Source: Rhodospirillales bacterium
Lineage (GTDB): Bacteria > Pseudomonadota > Alphaproteobacteria > Rhodospirillales > Thalassospiraceae
Assembly: GCA_019634165.1 (NCBI GenBank)
Contig: JAHQVT010000012.1
Location: 181,528-245,527, forward strand
DNA: 64,000 nucleotides
Reading direction: 5' to 3'
In this document: one piece after another, positions 9,404 to 18,229 of the stretch
Layout of the letters: each line of letters starts with the position of its first letter
How positions within the stretch are numbered: position 1 is the stretch's first letter
Notes under the pieces: generated by a model
Databases searched by the model: none
Seen by the model: the letters and a program-made list of their open reading frames with translations, nothing else
Told to the model about the DNA's origin: nothing
Position numbers and translations under genes: made by a program

Positions 9404-9452
9404 GCGGTTTAACGGTGATCCTCAGAGATGGCTGAAATGCTGTTTCGCACCA

Positions 9453-9690
9453 CGACGGGAGAGCCCGGACAGGGAACTGTTTGGCGCCGAAGGAGCAATT
9501 GCCCCATAAAACTCTCAGGCAGATGGACCGTCGGGGATAGAGGCTCTGGAGAGAGAATTTGGTTGGCGCATGAGAGAGTGCGTCATCTGGCTTCCACCGA
9601 AGGATGAAAACCTGTTGGCTGTCATTGTTTTTGGCCAATAGGGGCACAATCTCAGGTCAAGGGACAGAGGGGGCAAGACACCGGTTCGTA
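9453..9690 (+). promoter_or_regulatory. tandem glycine riboswitch upstream of sdaA
   Basis: Two consecutive gcvT-type glycine aptamers are visible. In aptamer 1, P1 is CGACGG (9453-9458) pairing with CCGTCG (9528-9533), and the conserved blocks are GGAGAG, GGCGCCGAAGGAGCAA and AACTCTCAGG followed by GGAC. In aptamer 2 (about 9541-9680) the same order repeats: GGAGAG, CACCGAAGG, a longer variable stem, then AATCTCAGG and GGGACAGAG. A perfect hairpin GCGCGA-TTTT-TCGCGC (9695-9710) lies just before the ribosome binding site and may be the expression platform. Glycine binding probably turns on serine deamination, as serine and glycine interconvert through GlyA. Confidence 0.9.
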
Positions 9691-9735
9691 AACGGCGCGA
9701 TTTTTCGCGCGTTCAAGAGCCGTGAAGGAGGCCCA

Positions 9736-11163
9736 ATGACCGATGTTCCCGCCACCGGTCCCACTTCGGGATCACAGGACGTAAATCTTTCTGTTGTTGA
9801 TCTTTATACCATTGGGATTGGCCCATCGAGTTCGCATACGGTTGGGCCGATGCGTGCGGGGTATCGGTTTTGCCTTGAACTTGAAGCCCGCGGCCTTTTG
9901 CCTAAAACCGGAAGTGTCGTTGTTGATCTTTACGGATCGCTTGCCTTAACGGGCAAGGGACATGCAACAGACACCGCGGTGATCATGGGGCTTTCAGGGC
10001 AACGCCCGCGCAGTGTTGATCCAGATGACGTGGCACCAACGGTTGCCGCGATTGATGCCAGCAGTCAGCTACAGCTTTATGGGCAGCATCCGGTTGCGTT
10101 TAACCGTGAGACAAATCTGGTTTTTCATTTTACCGAAACCTTGCCGCAACATCCCAATGGAATGCGTATTACCGCCTTTGACCGTGACGGGGTGAAAATT
10201 CATGCGCAGGAATATTTTTCGGTCGGCGGTGGGTTTATCGTGTCTGGTGATGATCGTGGGGCGGAATATTCCGGCGATAACATTACCCTGCCAAATCCGT
10301 TTTCATCCGCAGATGAATTAATGGTGATCTGTAAGCGCGAAGGGCGTTCGATCGCAGAAATCATGATGGCAAACGAACAAAGCTGGCGCAGTCCTGATGA
10401 CACCAACGATTTTCTAGATCGCGTGCATGGTGCGATGATGAACTGCATTGATCGGGGCTGTAAAACCGATGGGATTTTACCCGGCGGGTTAAAGGTCAAA
10501 CGCCGCGCGTCCAAGCTGTATCACGAACTTACTGAAAAACCCGAAGCGGGCCTTCGGGACCCATTGACGGTGATTGATTGGGTGAACCTGTATGCCTTGG
10601 CAGTGAATGAAGAAAATGCAGCGGGCGGGCGTGTTGTAACCGCACCAACCAATGGGGCGGCTGGCGTCATTCCGGCGGTACTTCGATATTACGAGCGGTT
10701 TGGTGCCAATGCCAATCAGAGCAGAATTCGTGAATTTCTGTTAACCGCAGCAGCCATTGGGTCGATCTATAAAAAGCGTGCATCAATTTCGGCCGCTGAG
10801 GTTGGCTGTCAGGGCGAAGTTGGTGTCGCCTGTTCGATGGCAGCAGGTGCGTTATGTGCCGTTATGGGGGGCACGCCAGAACAGGTCGAAAACGCCGCCG
10901 AGATTGGAATGGAGCATAATCTTGGCCTGACCTGCGATCCGATTGGCGGATTGGTGCAAGTCCCATGCATTGAACGCAATACCATGGGGGCGGTAAAGGC
11001 GATTAATGCTGCCCGACTGGCGATGCGGGGCGATGGGCAACATACGGTGTCGCTTGACCGCGTGATCGAGACCATGCGTCAAACGGGACTCGACATGCAA
11101 AGTAAGTACAAAGAAACCAGTCAGGGCGGCCTTGCTGTGAATGTCAACGTGGTGGAGTGTTAG
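9736..11163 (+). CDS. sdaA: L-serine ammonia-lyase, single-chain iron-sulfur type
   Basis: 475 residues from the ATG at 9736, which has a strong GAAGGAGG ribosome binding site ending 5 bases upstream. The frame extends to 9604, but that part lies inside the riboswitch. It deaminates L-serine to pyruvate and ammonia using a 4Fe-4S cluster. The N-terminal beta domain starts [21 protein letters not shown], and the C-terminal alpha domain contains [31 protein letters not shown] and [19 protein letters not shown], with the conserved cysteines expected to hold the cluster. Length matches the fused one-subunit form. It appears monocistronic and riboswitch-controlled. Confidence 0.95.
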   Translation: MTDVPATGPTSGSQDVNLSVVDLYTIGIGPSSSHTVGPMRAGYRFCLELEARGLLPKTGSVVVDLYGSLALTGKGHATDTAVIMGLSGQRPRSVDPDDVAPTVAAIDASSQLQLYGQHPVAFNRETNLVFHFTETLPQHPNGMRITAFDRDGVKIHAQEYFSVGGGFIVSGDDRGAEYSGDNITLPNPFSSADELMVICKREGRSIAEIMMANEQSWRSPDDTNDFLDRVHGAMMNCIDRGCKTDGILPGGLKVKRRASKLYHELTEKPEAGLRDPLTVIDWVNLYALAVNEENAAGGRVVTAPTNGAAGVIPAVLRYYERFGANANQSRIREFLLTAAAIGSIYKKRASISAAEVGCQGEVGVACSMAAGALCAVMGGTPEQVENAAEIGMEHNLGLTCDPIGGLVQVPCIERNTMGAVKAINAARLAMRGDGQHTVSLDRVIETMRQTGLDMQSKYKETSQGGLAVNVNVVEC

Positions 11164-11324
11164 GTTACTTCGTAAGAATAGGGCGAAAAACCGGGGGTGT
11201 TGGCATTTTTACAGCAATGTCGTCAAATCGCGCGGTTGGTTTATTGTCACGCATGCTTGGCAATCTGGTATGATCAATCGAGCAAAAAATGGGGCAAAGA
11301 CCCCACCCTAGGTTGGACATAGAT

Positions 11325-11864
11325 ATGAGCAAAAAGCTGTTTCGCATTTATATCGCGGTCAGTTTGGATGGCTTCATTGCGCGCACCAATGGTGCGGTGG
11401 ACTGGTTGGATGATTATGATCCGGCCGAGTTTGGTTTTGATGACTTTCTGGACTCCGTTGGGACTTTGATCATTGGCCGAAATACCTTTGATCAGGTCAT
11501 GGAATTTGGTGACTGGCCTTATGAGGCCCGCCGCACCATCGTTTTGACATCACGTGATCTTCCAGAAAATCGCCCGGCCAATACCGAGGCCTATGGTGGC
11601 AGTATCATCGAGCTGGTTGATCAGCTTCGGGATCGCCGAAATGGGAATGGGGATATTTGGGTTGTCGGTGGGGGCAGTGTGGTGACGCAGTTCCTGTTTG
11701 GTGGCTTTGCCGACCAGCTTGATATTTTCACGATCCCCGAAGTTCTGGGCGATGGGATATCATTGTTTGGGCGCGATGCCGGGGGGATAAAGCCCCGATT
11801 ACTCGCATCCGAACGGTTTAATTCCGGGGTGGTCCGAAGCCAATACGGATTGCAGGGATGTTAA
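11325..11864 (+). CDS. RibD C-terminal / dihydrofolate reductase-fold protein
   Basis: 179 residues from the ATG at 11325. An in-frame ATG at 11289 would add 12 residues that do not fit the family. The start MSKKLFRIYIAVSLDGFIAR and the motifs GTLIIGRNTFDQV, IWVVGGGSVV and DIFTIPEVLGDG match the YyaP/RibD-C group of NADPH-dependent reductases. These proteins share the DHFR fold but usually lack proven DHFR activity, so the substrate is unknown. It is followed immediately by a strong bidirectional terminator shared with the convergent SDR gene. Confidence 0.85.
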   Translation: MSKKLFRIYIAVSLDGFIARTNGAVDWLDDYDPAEFGFDDFLDSVGTLIIGRNTFDQVMEFGDWPYEARRTIVLTSRDLPENRPANTEAYGGSIIELVDQLRDRRNGNGDIWVVGGGSVVTQFLFGGFADQLDIFTIPEVLGDGISLFGRDAGGIKPRLLASERFNSGVVRSQYGLQGC

Positions 11865-11903
11865 AAACAAACGCGCCGGATAAAACCGGCGCGTTTGTTT
11901 TGG
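11865..11903. terminator. bidirectional rho-independent terminator
   Basis: A 15-base stem (11865-11879 pairing with 11886-11900, core ACGCGCCGG / CCGGCGCGT) with a 6-base loop ATAAAA. It is flanked by A- and T-rich arms giving U-tracts in both directions. It sits between the convergent reductase (+) and SDR (-) genes and can end both transcripts. Confidence 0.9.
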
Positions 11904-11932
11904 TTTGGTACTGTGATGTTGGTGCGGTGTTC

Positions 11933-12712
11933 TTAAATCTCACTCAGAGCATCAAGTGATTCTGGCAGGATTTGACCACCATCGACAATGATGGATTGTC
12001 CGGTGATGTAGGATGCTTCATCAGAAGCAAAGAATAACGCAGCATTGGCGATGTCTTTGACGCTGCCCAATCGTTTTAGCGGGATCGAACTTGCCATTGA
12101 ATCCAAATAGTCCTGTCCCAGATCAGCCAGGCCTTCGGTCATGATATTGCCTGGCATGACGGCATTGATCGTTGTGTTATAGCGCGACAATTCCATGGCG
12201 GCGGTCCGGATAAAGCCAAGCTGGCCCGCCTTGGATGCACCATAATGCGCCCATCCCGGATAACCGGTGACAGGGCCGGTGATTGACGAGGTAATCACAA
12301 CCCGGCCTTTGCCCGATTTTTCAAAATACGGGATGCAGGCCTTTACACACAAAAAGCTGCTTTTAAGGTTGGTTGACATGACTTGATCCCAGTCATCTGG
12401 CGTCATTTCAACCATTTTGACCTGTGGGAAAATGCCAGCATTGGCGCACAGGATATCAACGCCACCAAATGTCTTGGCGGTGTATTCCGTCATGGCTTTG
12501 ACCTGATCCCAATCAGAAACATCGCACAGAACCATATCGGCCGTACCGCCGTTAGAACGGATTTCGTCAACTGTTGCAGCGGCATCCATTTCGGTCCGGG
12601 CGGCAACCATGACTTTGGCACCTTTGCTGGCGAAAACACTGGCGATGCCTTTGCCAATACCCTTTGAGCCACCCGTGACGATGACGCTTTTTCCAGAAAT
12701 CGAAGTCAGCAT
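11933..12712 (-). CDS. short-chain dehydrogenase/reductase (SDR)
   Basis: 259 residues from the ATG at 12712, which has an AAAGGATC ribosome binding site 5-6 bases upstream. The in-frame upstream extension to 12742 lacks one. It is a classical SDR: cofactor motif TGGSKGIG at about 12-19, the NAG motif in LCANAGIF, catalytic Ser in VITSSITGP and the YxxxK pair in HYGASKAG. A C-terminal ITGQSIIVDGG is also typical. The Arg in VAARTEMD after beta-2 suggests NADP(H) preference. The substrate is unknown. It diverges from the kinase/PLP-enzyme operon across a 315-base region carrying a perfect dyad, so it may act in the same pathway. Confidence 0.88.
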   Translation of the reverse strand: MLTSISGKSVIVTGGSKGIGKGIASVFASKGAKVMVAARTEMDAAATVDEIRSNGGTADMVLCDVSDWDQVKAMTEYTAKTFGGVDILCANAGIFPQVKMVEMTPDDWDQVMSTNLKSSFLCVKACIPYFEKSGKGRVVITSSITGPVTGYPGWAHYGASKAGQLGFIRTAAMELSRYNTTINAVMPGNIMTEGLADLGQDYLDSMASSIPLKRLGSVKDIANAALFFASDEASYITGQSIIVDGGQILPESLDALSEI

Positions 12713-12837
12713 GGTTGATCCTTTCGTGAAGTCGGCCAGCAACAGGCAACAGCATTGATGCAGTTCATCTTGTTGGCGGCATCCCTGATTGTGCAGCGCA
12801 TTATGTTTCCATAATGATTGGGGTCTTTTTGCTGTTA

Positions 12838-12856
12838 TGCAACAAAAAATGTTGCA
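12838..12856. promoter_or_regulatory. perfect inverted repeat, candidate operator
   Basis: TGCAACA-N5-TGTTGCA with an A-rich spacer, in the 315-base region (12713-13027) between the divergent SDR and kinase genes. A symmetric 7+7 dyad here is what one expects for a dimeric repressor or activator. The DeoR-family regulator at 15387-16160 is the nearest candidate binder. The remainder of the gap holds the AAAGGAG ribosome binding site of the kinase gene and no other element I can support. Confidence 0.5.
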
Positions 12857-13027
12857 AGTTACACATTTTAAGGCGCAGTATTCATCAATTGGCGTTTCGG
12901 ATGGCTGAATTCAACGATGAATTGCCGATTTCACGGCAAGCACCAAGCCTTGTCTGTGGCCGGCGGCAGGCTTTGGTAAGTTGGGGCGTCATTTCGAACA
13001 CGGTATTTAGGACAAAGGAGATCTCTG

Positions 13028-14026
13028 TTGGGTGGCATTTACGATGACAACATGATCGCTGTCCTAAAAGCAGGTGCACAGTCGGTTTTGCCCGGTTGGG
13101 GCATCGGGGCGGATGCGGATGTGTCTCTTTTGACTGTTTCGGAAAATGCGACTTTTCTGGCAACCGATCCTGCGACGGGGACGAAACTGATTTTGCGGGT
13201 CCATCGTCCGGGCTATCACACGCGGGCCGAAATTGAATCCGAGCTGGCCTGGATCAATGCCCTTCGTGCCAGCGAGATTGTTGAAACCCCAAAGCCCCGC
13301 CTGCGAACGGATGGGGCGTTGGTCGCCGAGTTCGAGCAAGACGGGGTTGGTCGTCATGTGGTTGGTTTTGATTTTATGGCCGGTGATGAACCCGCAGCCG
13401 GTGATGCGCTGGTTGATGGTTTTTTTAAACTGGGTGCGATTAGCGCGCGGCTTCATGGTCATGCGCGGCAATGGGCACGGTCGGTGAATTTTGTGCGCAA
13501 AAGCTGGACTTTTGATACGACCCTTGGCGCAACACCCCATTGGGGGGATTGGCGTGCCGCGCAGGGTTTGAACCCTCAAGGCAGGGCCTTGTTAGAACGG
13601 GTGTGTCGCCATCTTGACCAAAAACTTTTGGCATTCGGGATGGACAAAGATCGGTTTGGTTTGATCCATGCTGATTTGCGTCTGGCCAACCTTTTGGTCG
13701 ATGGTGATCGGCTTGGCGTGATTGATTTTGATGATTGTGGCTTTGGCTGGTTTGGCTATGACTTTGCCGCTGCCATCAGCTTTATCGAACTTGATCCGAT
13801 CATCCCGGCCTTGAAAGAAGCATGGGTGGAAGGATACCGCACCGAAGCACCATTTTTGGCGGCAGATAGTGCGATGCTTGATAGTTTTGTTATGTTGCGC
13901 CGGTTGTTGTTAACGGCCTGGATCGCCAGCCACCCGGAAACGCCAACAGCACAGGAAATGGGAACCGGTTTTACGACCGGAACGTTGCAAATGGCAGAAA
14001 GCTATCTTGCGGCTGAGGGGGCATGA
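13028..14026 (+). CDS. APH/choline-kinase-fold phosphotransferase
   Basis: 332 residues from a TTG start. AAAGGAG ends 7 bases before this TTG, while the in-frame ATG at 13052 has no ribosome binding site, so TTG is preferred. The kinase core is visible: the catalytic-loop HADLRLANLL (His214, Asp216, Asn221) and the metal-binding VIDFDDCGF. It belongs to the aminoglycoside phosphotransferase / homoserine kinase / hydroxylysine kinase superfamily. The stop overlaps the start of the next gene (ATGA), so the two are coupled. That neighbour is a class-III PLP enzyme, which suggests it phosphorylates an amino alcohol rather than an antibiotic. The substrate is an inference. Confidence 0.82.
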   Translation: MGGIYDDNMIAVLKAGAQSVLPGWGIGADADVSLLTVSENATFLATDPATGTKLILRVHRPGYHTRAEIESELAWINALRASEIVETPKPRLRTDGALVAEFEQDGVGRHVVGFDFMAGDEPAAGDALVDGFFKLGAISARLHGHARQWARSVNFVRKSWTFDTTLGATPHWGDWRAAQGLNPQGRALLERVCRHLDQKLLAFGMDKDRFGLIHADLRLANLLVDGDRLGVIDFDDCGFGWFGYDFAAAISFIELDPIIPALKEAWVEGYRTEAPFLAADSAMLDSFVMLRRLLLTAWIASHPETPTAQEMGTGFTTGTLQMAESYLAAEGA

Positions 14027-15366
14027 TGAGCAAGATGCCCACAGTGCGCCCGATCCTTGATATGAATGCCTATGATGGGCAGATGTCTGGCAAAAATGAT
14101 CAGGGCAATGATCTTCTTGCGCGTCGCACCCGCAATGTCGGGGCTGCATCGGTTTTATTTTACCGCGATCCGATTGAAATGGTTTCGGCATCGGGCTGCT
14201 GGATGACAGCCGCCGATGGAACGAATTATCTTGATTTTTACAACAATGTTCCATCGGTCGGGCATTGCCACCCAAAGGTGGTTTCCGCCATGGCGGATCA
14301 GGCCGCACGGCTTAATATCAACAGCCGGTATCTTCATCAGACCACGGAAACTTATCTGGATCGGCTTAAGGCAACGTTTCCCGATCATTTGGACAATATC
14401 GTTCTGACGTGTAGCGGGAGCGAGGCAAACGATCTTGCCTTGCGTATCGCCCAGCGTGGGACAGGCGCGCGCGGCATTATCGTTACCGAATGTGCCTATC
14501 ACGGTAATACCGCGACTGTGACCGATATTTCACCCTCGGCGCTTAAACGTGGTGAATTGCCAGATCATGTGGTGAGCATACCCGCACCCAGTAAGCTGGC
14601 GTATGGCGATAACATTGCAGCGGGCTTTGCCGATGCGGTGAACAAGGCCGTTACTCTACTTTCTGATCGCGGTCACGGGGTTGCTGCCCTGATTGTGGAT
14701 AGCATCTTTTCAAGTGATGGCGTGTTTTCCAATCCGCGTGGGTTTTTGCGCTTGGCAGTTGCGGTGGTTCATCGTGCGGGGGGTGTTTTTATCGCCGATG
14801 AAGTTCAGCCGGGTTTCGGGCGCACCGGGGATGCCTTTTGGGCGTTTTTACGCCACGATGTGATCCCGGATATTGTGAGCATGGGCAAGCCGATGGGCAA
14901 CGGGTTTCCCATGGCAGGGATTGTTGTTCGTGCCGACCTTTTGGCGGCATTTTGCGAAGATGTCGGGTATTTTAATACCTTTGCCGCAAGCCCGCTGGCA
15001 GCGGCAACCGGACTTGCCGTACTTGACGTTATTCGCGATGAAAACCTTTTGGCGAATGCGATGGTTTGCGGGAAATATCTTCGCGAAGGATTGCAGCATT
15101 TGGCCGATAGAGACGGACGGGTCAGCGATATTCGTGGGGCCGGGCTGTTTCTTGGTGTGGATTTATCCCCGAGTGGGGAGCCGGACAAACCAAGCGGGCA
15201 ATTGGTCGGTGATGTGATCAATGCCATGCGCCGTCAACGGGTTTTGATCGGGGCGGCAGGAAAATACGGCCAGACATTGAAAATCCGACCGCCTTTATGT
15301 CTAAAACGTTCCGAAGTCGATTTCTTTATCGAGGCATTTGGTAAGTCATTGCGGGAATGTGGATAG
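14023..15366 (+). CDS. class-III PLP enzyme (aminotransferase or phospho-lyase, AGXT2L-like)
   Basis: 447 residues; a second ATG directly follows the first. Fold-type I class III aminotransferase features are present: YLDFYNNVPSVGHCHP near the N-terminus, VLTCSGSEANDLALR, ADEVQPGFGRTG (Asp259, pairs with the PLP pyridine N) and SMGKPMGNGFP with the Schiff-base Lys289. The NNVPSVGHCHP and CSGSEANDLALR wording resembles the AGXT2L group, which eliminates phosphate and ammonia from phosphoethanolamine or 5-phosphohydroxylysine. Pairing with a kinase in one operon supports phospho-lyase rather than transaminase activity, but an ordinary omega-transaminase is not excluded. Confidence 0.83.
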   Translation: MMSKMPTVRPILDMNAYDGQMSGKNDQGNDLLARRTRNVGAASVLFYRDPIEMVSASGCWMTAADGTNYLDFYNNVPSVGHCHPKVVSAMADQAARLNINSRYLHQTTETYLDRLKATFPDHLDNIVLTCSGSEANDLALRIAQRGTGARGIIVTECAYHGNTATVTDISPSALKRGELPDHVVSIPAPSKLAYGDNIAAGFADAVNKAVTLLSDRGHGVAALIVDSIFSSDGVFSNPRGFLRLAVAVVHRAGGVFIADEVQPGFGRTGDAFWAFLRHDVIPDIVSMGKPMGNGFPMAGIVVRADLLAAFCEDVGYFNTFAASPLAAATGLAVLDVIRDENLLANAMVCGKYLREGLQHLADRDGRVSDIRGAGLFLGVDLSPSGEPDKPSGQLVGDVINAMRRQRVLIGAAGKYGQTLKIRPPLCLKRSEVDFFIEAFGKSLRECG

Positions 15367-15386
15367 GGTCAAGTAGCCAGCAGCCA

Positions 15387-16160
15387 TCAAGCTTTGCTTG
15401 CGGCTTTGATGGTGCACCCGGCTTCACGGATGGTCTCGGCCAGCGGACCCATCGGGGTCTCATCACAAACCAGCACATCAACAGCATTCCAATCACAATA
15501 TTTGGCAGGAAAAGCCTGATTGAATTTTGTGTGATCGGCAACGACCATGCTGCGTGTTGCACGTTCCATCATGACGGAATAGACATCGGCCGCTTCGATC
15601 AAGGCATCGCTTGCACCATCGTTATCAAGGCCACTGGCGCCAAGAATTGCCCATTCAACCCGATAGTTTTCCAAAAATCGAATGGTCTGGGCGCCGTGCA
15701 TGGCACCTTCTTGTGCGTGGTAAAGGCCCGGTGCCATGATGACGCGAATGGTCGGATTAATCGCAAGAACCGTTGCCACGCCAAATGAATGGGTGATCAC
15801 GGTCAGATCATTCATGGTAATGGCAAGACGTTTGGCAACATGAACGGTGGTTGCACCGGACCCAATCATAATGTGGTGGGCGCCAGCGAGAACCGGAACC
15901 GATAGTTTGGCAATGATTTCGCGTTCGGCAACATGCAGCTTGTGACGTTCATTCAAGCCCGGTTCGCTTGATTGGCGGCGAACTGCCCCACCATAGGTGC
16001 GGTTGATCAGCCCTTGCTCGGTCAGTTCGTCAAAATCGCGTCGAATGGTTTCGTTCGATACATTCAAACGATCCGAAAGCTCCGCGATCCGCAAAGACGG
16101 TTCGTGTTCCAATTCACTTAGAATGCGTTGTTGTCGCAGGGATTTTTTGTTTGCTGCCAT
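15387..16160 (-). CDS. DeoR/GlpR-family transcriptional regulator
   Basis: 257 residues, the family's standard length. The N-terminal winged helix-turn-helix is at about 20-58 (LRIAELSDRLNVSNETIRRD), followed by GLINRTYGGAV. The C-terminal sugar-phosphate-binding (NagB-like) domain includes MIGSGATTVHVAKRL and WAILGASGLDNDGASD. DeoR repressors usually respond to a phosphorylated pathway intermediate. It is convergent with the kinase/PLP-enzyme operon, whose kinase would make such a phosphate ester, so it is the probable local regulator. Confidence 0.9.
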   Translation of the reverse strand: MAANKKSLRQQRILSELEHEPSLRIAELSDRLNVSNETIRRDFDELTEQGLINRTYGGAVRRQSSEPGLNERHKLHVAEREIIAKLSVPVLAGAHHIMIGSGATTVHVAKRLAITMNDLTVITHSFGVATVLAINPTIRVIMAPGLYHAQEGAMHGAQTIRFLENYRVEWAILGASGLDNDGASDALIEAADVYSVMMERATRSMVVADHTKFNQAFPAKYCDWNAVDVLVCDETPMGPLAETIREAGCTIKAASKA

Positions 16161-16200
16161 GGCGCGATGATACTGCCCAGACCATCATCGCGCCAGCCGT

Positions 16201-18021
16201 TTATGCCGTGGCCAAATCCATATCCAACCCATATTTTCGGCAATGAGCGTGATAGCTGCTGGCAAGTTCATCAGCACCGATTAGGTTCCCTGCCTCGTCC
16301 TTGTATGTCAGGTGATGTTTGATCGCCTGACCTTGCCATAGTTGTTCAATCTCGGCCCGTTTTGGGGTCGTGCGGAAATGGGCGATGAAGTCGTTAATTG
16401 AAGTCAGCAAGTTATAGGATGCCGGGGTGGCAGCAACTGCCGCAACATAGAAGAATGGATGGGGCAGGATCGGTTTGGGTAGAACTTCAAGTCGTTTGTG
16501 CCAGGGGCTTTGCGGGTTTTCGCAGGCCCAGTGAAATACCGGATGATCGCCAGCAAATGCATCAATCGCGCCATTGGCAACAGCGTCATGGACGCGCGAA
16601 ATATCACCATAGGCAATCATGTTTGACAGTTTTGCAATGCCGCCCGGCTTGTTTTCATTATCTGCCCAGCGTAGGCCGACCTCTTCGAGAACAGCCAGTG
16701 CGGCAGGATCATTGACCGTGCCCAAAACCTTGCCTTCAAGATCGGCGATTGTATTGATGGATGTGTTGTCCGGACGGCGGATCAGCGAGAAATTCAGATA
16801 GGTGTAGGTATCTGAAAAAGCAACACCTTTGTAAAAGTCACTTGGCGGCAAGGCACACCAGACAACATCGGCAGTTGGTTGGCCTTCCTTTTTACCGACA
16901 AACAAAAGTTCGGTCAGCAAATCCCATGGATGTTCAACAAATTCGCAATCAACACCGATGGATTTTGCAAAAGCCTCGGCATAATCGATATCAATGCCAT
17001 GAAGCGGGCCATGCTTTTGTGGTCGGAAAGATGCACCGACCAATGCCGGATCAATTGCGATCCGGATTTTGCCACGTGCCTTAATATCGGCCAGCCGGTC
17101 ATAGGCGGGGTCTTCGTGGATGTGGTTGGCGGCAAGAAATTGCGAAAGCTTGGCGGTTACGGTTGCGCTATCTGTGGTACAGCGCGACAGTTTGCCGATT
17201 TCACTTTCAGCCCAAGATACCTTGCCACGTGTTCGGGCCGATGATTCCTTGCTTGCGTCAAGAAGTTCAAATACCACCTGATTATGTCCGCTGATATGTT
17301 CCAATCGGCCCGACATTTGTGAAAAGCGGTCTTTAAGGCCACCAAGGGCTTCTTCTATTTCACTGCCCAGACTATCAAGATCATTGCCGATATTGCCCAT
17401 GCTTTCACGAAGGGATTTTGTCACATCGGAAAGATCAATCAGATGCACGGCCTCGGTGGTGCGTTGCATCGTGCTTTGCGCCAAGTTACCAACTTCCTTG
17501 GCAACCACGGCAAAACCGCGCCCATGTTCACCTGCACGGGCGGCTTCAATCGTTGCATTCAGCGCAAGAAGTTTGATGCCTTTACCAATGTCTTCAATGG
17601 CACTTAGGACTTTGGTTGCGCCTTCGGCCTTGGTTTCAAGGTCCTGACTTATCTTTTCAAGATCACTGCGAATGGCCTCTGTTTTTGTCGATACGGTTGC
17701 GCGTGTGGTTTCCTGAACATTGCTGGCGGTGGCGGTACTTTCGCTGATTTCGCGACGGGTTTGCTCAAGCCCAGTGCGCAGATTGTTGGATCGAACGTCG
17801 ATCTCGCGCATCAGGCTGTCTTGGCTTTCACCGGCTGTGGTGGCGAAATCCAAAAGATGTTCGATGTAATCAAGGGCGGTGGAAATACCACGCATCAATG
17901 CGTCGATTTGAGCGGTTTGGATACCGTCTTTAGACGGTTGGGCAGCACTTTGATCGCTCTGAGAGAGTTGATCGTTAAGAGCAAGAACATCTTCACGCGG
18001 TGTTAGAATAGTTTCTTCCAT
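16201..18021 (-). CDS. soluble chemoreceptor-like protein with C-terminal solute-binding domain (copy A)
   Basis: 606 residues from the ATG at 18021, which has GTGAGG upstream as in copy B. Residues about 30-290 form a helical methyl-accepting signalling module whose tip reads [19 protein letters not shown] then [13 protein letters not shown]. Residues about 310-590 form a type-3 periplasmic binding protein domain ([48 protein letters not shown]). There is no signal peptide, membrane segment or HAMP domain, so both halves should be cytoplasmic. Sensor and signalling parts are in reverse order to ordinary chemoreceptors. It is a close paralogue of 18230-19993. The ligand is unknown, perhaps an amino acid judging by the SBP class. 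Confidence 0.85.
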   Translation of the reverse strand: MEETILTPREDVLALNDQLSQSDQSAAQPSKDGIQTAQIDALMRGISTALDYIEHLLDFATTAGESQDSLMREIDVRSNNLRTGLEQTRREISESTATASNVQETTRATVSTKTEAIRSDLEKISQDLETKAEGATKVLSAIEDIGKGIKLLALNATIEAARAGEHGRGFAVVAKEVGNLAQSTMQRTTEAVHLIDLSDVTKSLRESMGNIGNDLDSLGSEIEEALGGLKDRFSQMSGRLEHISGHNQVVFELLDASKESSARTRGKVSWAESEIGKLSRCTTDSATVTAKLSQFLAANHIHEDPAYDRLADIKARGKIRIAIDPALVGASFRPQKHGPLHGIDIDYAEAFAKSIGVDCEFVEHPWDLLTELLFVGKKEGQPTADVVWCALPPSDFYKGVAFSDTYTYLNFSLIRRPDNTSINTIADLEGKVLGTVNDPAALAVLEEVGLRWADNENKPGGIAKLSNMIAYGDISRVHDAVANGAIDAFAGDHPVFHWACENPQSPWHKRLEVLPKPILPHPFFYVAAVAATPASYNLLTSINDFIAHFRTTPKRAEIEQLWQGQAIKHHLTYKDEAGNLIGADELASSYHAHCRKYGLDMDLATA

Positions 18022-18077
18022 TTTTCGAAGCCTCACCACACCCATGGGAATTATGAATAATTATTTCTTTTAAGGAA

Positions 18078-18106
18078 ACTCTATCGTCGGGTGAGATATG
18101 TTGCAA
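18078..18106 (-). promoter_or_regulatory. promoter of chemoreceptor-like copy A
   Basis: On the minus strand: TTGCAA, 17-base spacer, TAGAGT. The same -35 with the same spacing occurs upstream of copy B, within a longer stretch of similarity that also includes GCTGCC before the -35 and an AAATAATTATT block after the -10. Conservation between the two copies supports function. Confidence 0.6.
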
Positions 18107-18229
18107 GGCAGCATATGGTGAAATTACGAAACAGGTCTCGTGAAGAGGCGTAAACAGACATGCAGGATGAAAGTCGCCCATCGTGGTTCACGCAAATGGA
18201 CGACTTTTATGTTGCGCTGCAGGCGGAGT

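Noticed and set aside
9309-9647. 112-codon minus-strand frame over the sdaA leader
   Set aside because: It runs antisense through both glycine aptamers, whose conserved blocks explain the sequence.
9604-9735. N-terminal extension of sdaA from an ATG at 9604
   Set aside because: It lies within aptamer 2. The ATG at 9736 has a strong ribosome binding site and matches the family's N-terminus.
13028-14026. Antibiotic-resistance aminoglycoside phosphotransferase
   Set aside because: Only the general kinase fold is shared. Operon coupling to a PLP enzyme and presence of a DeoR regulator point to metabolism.
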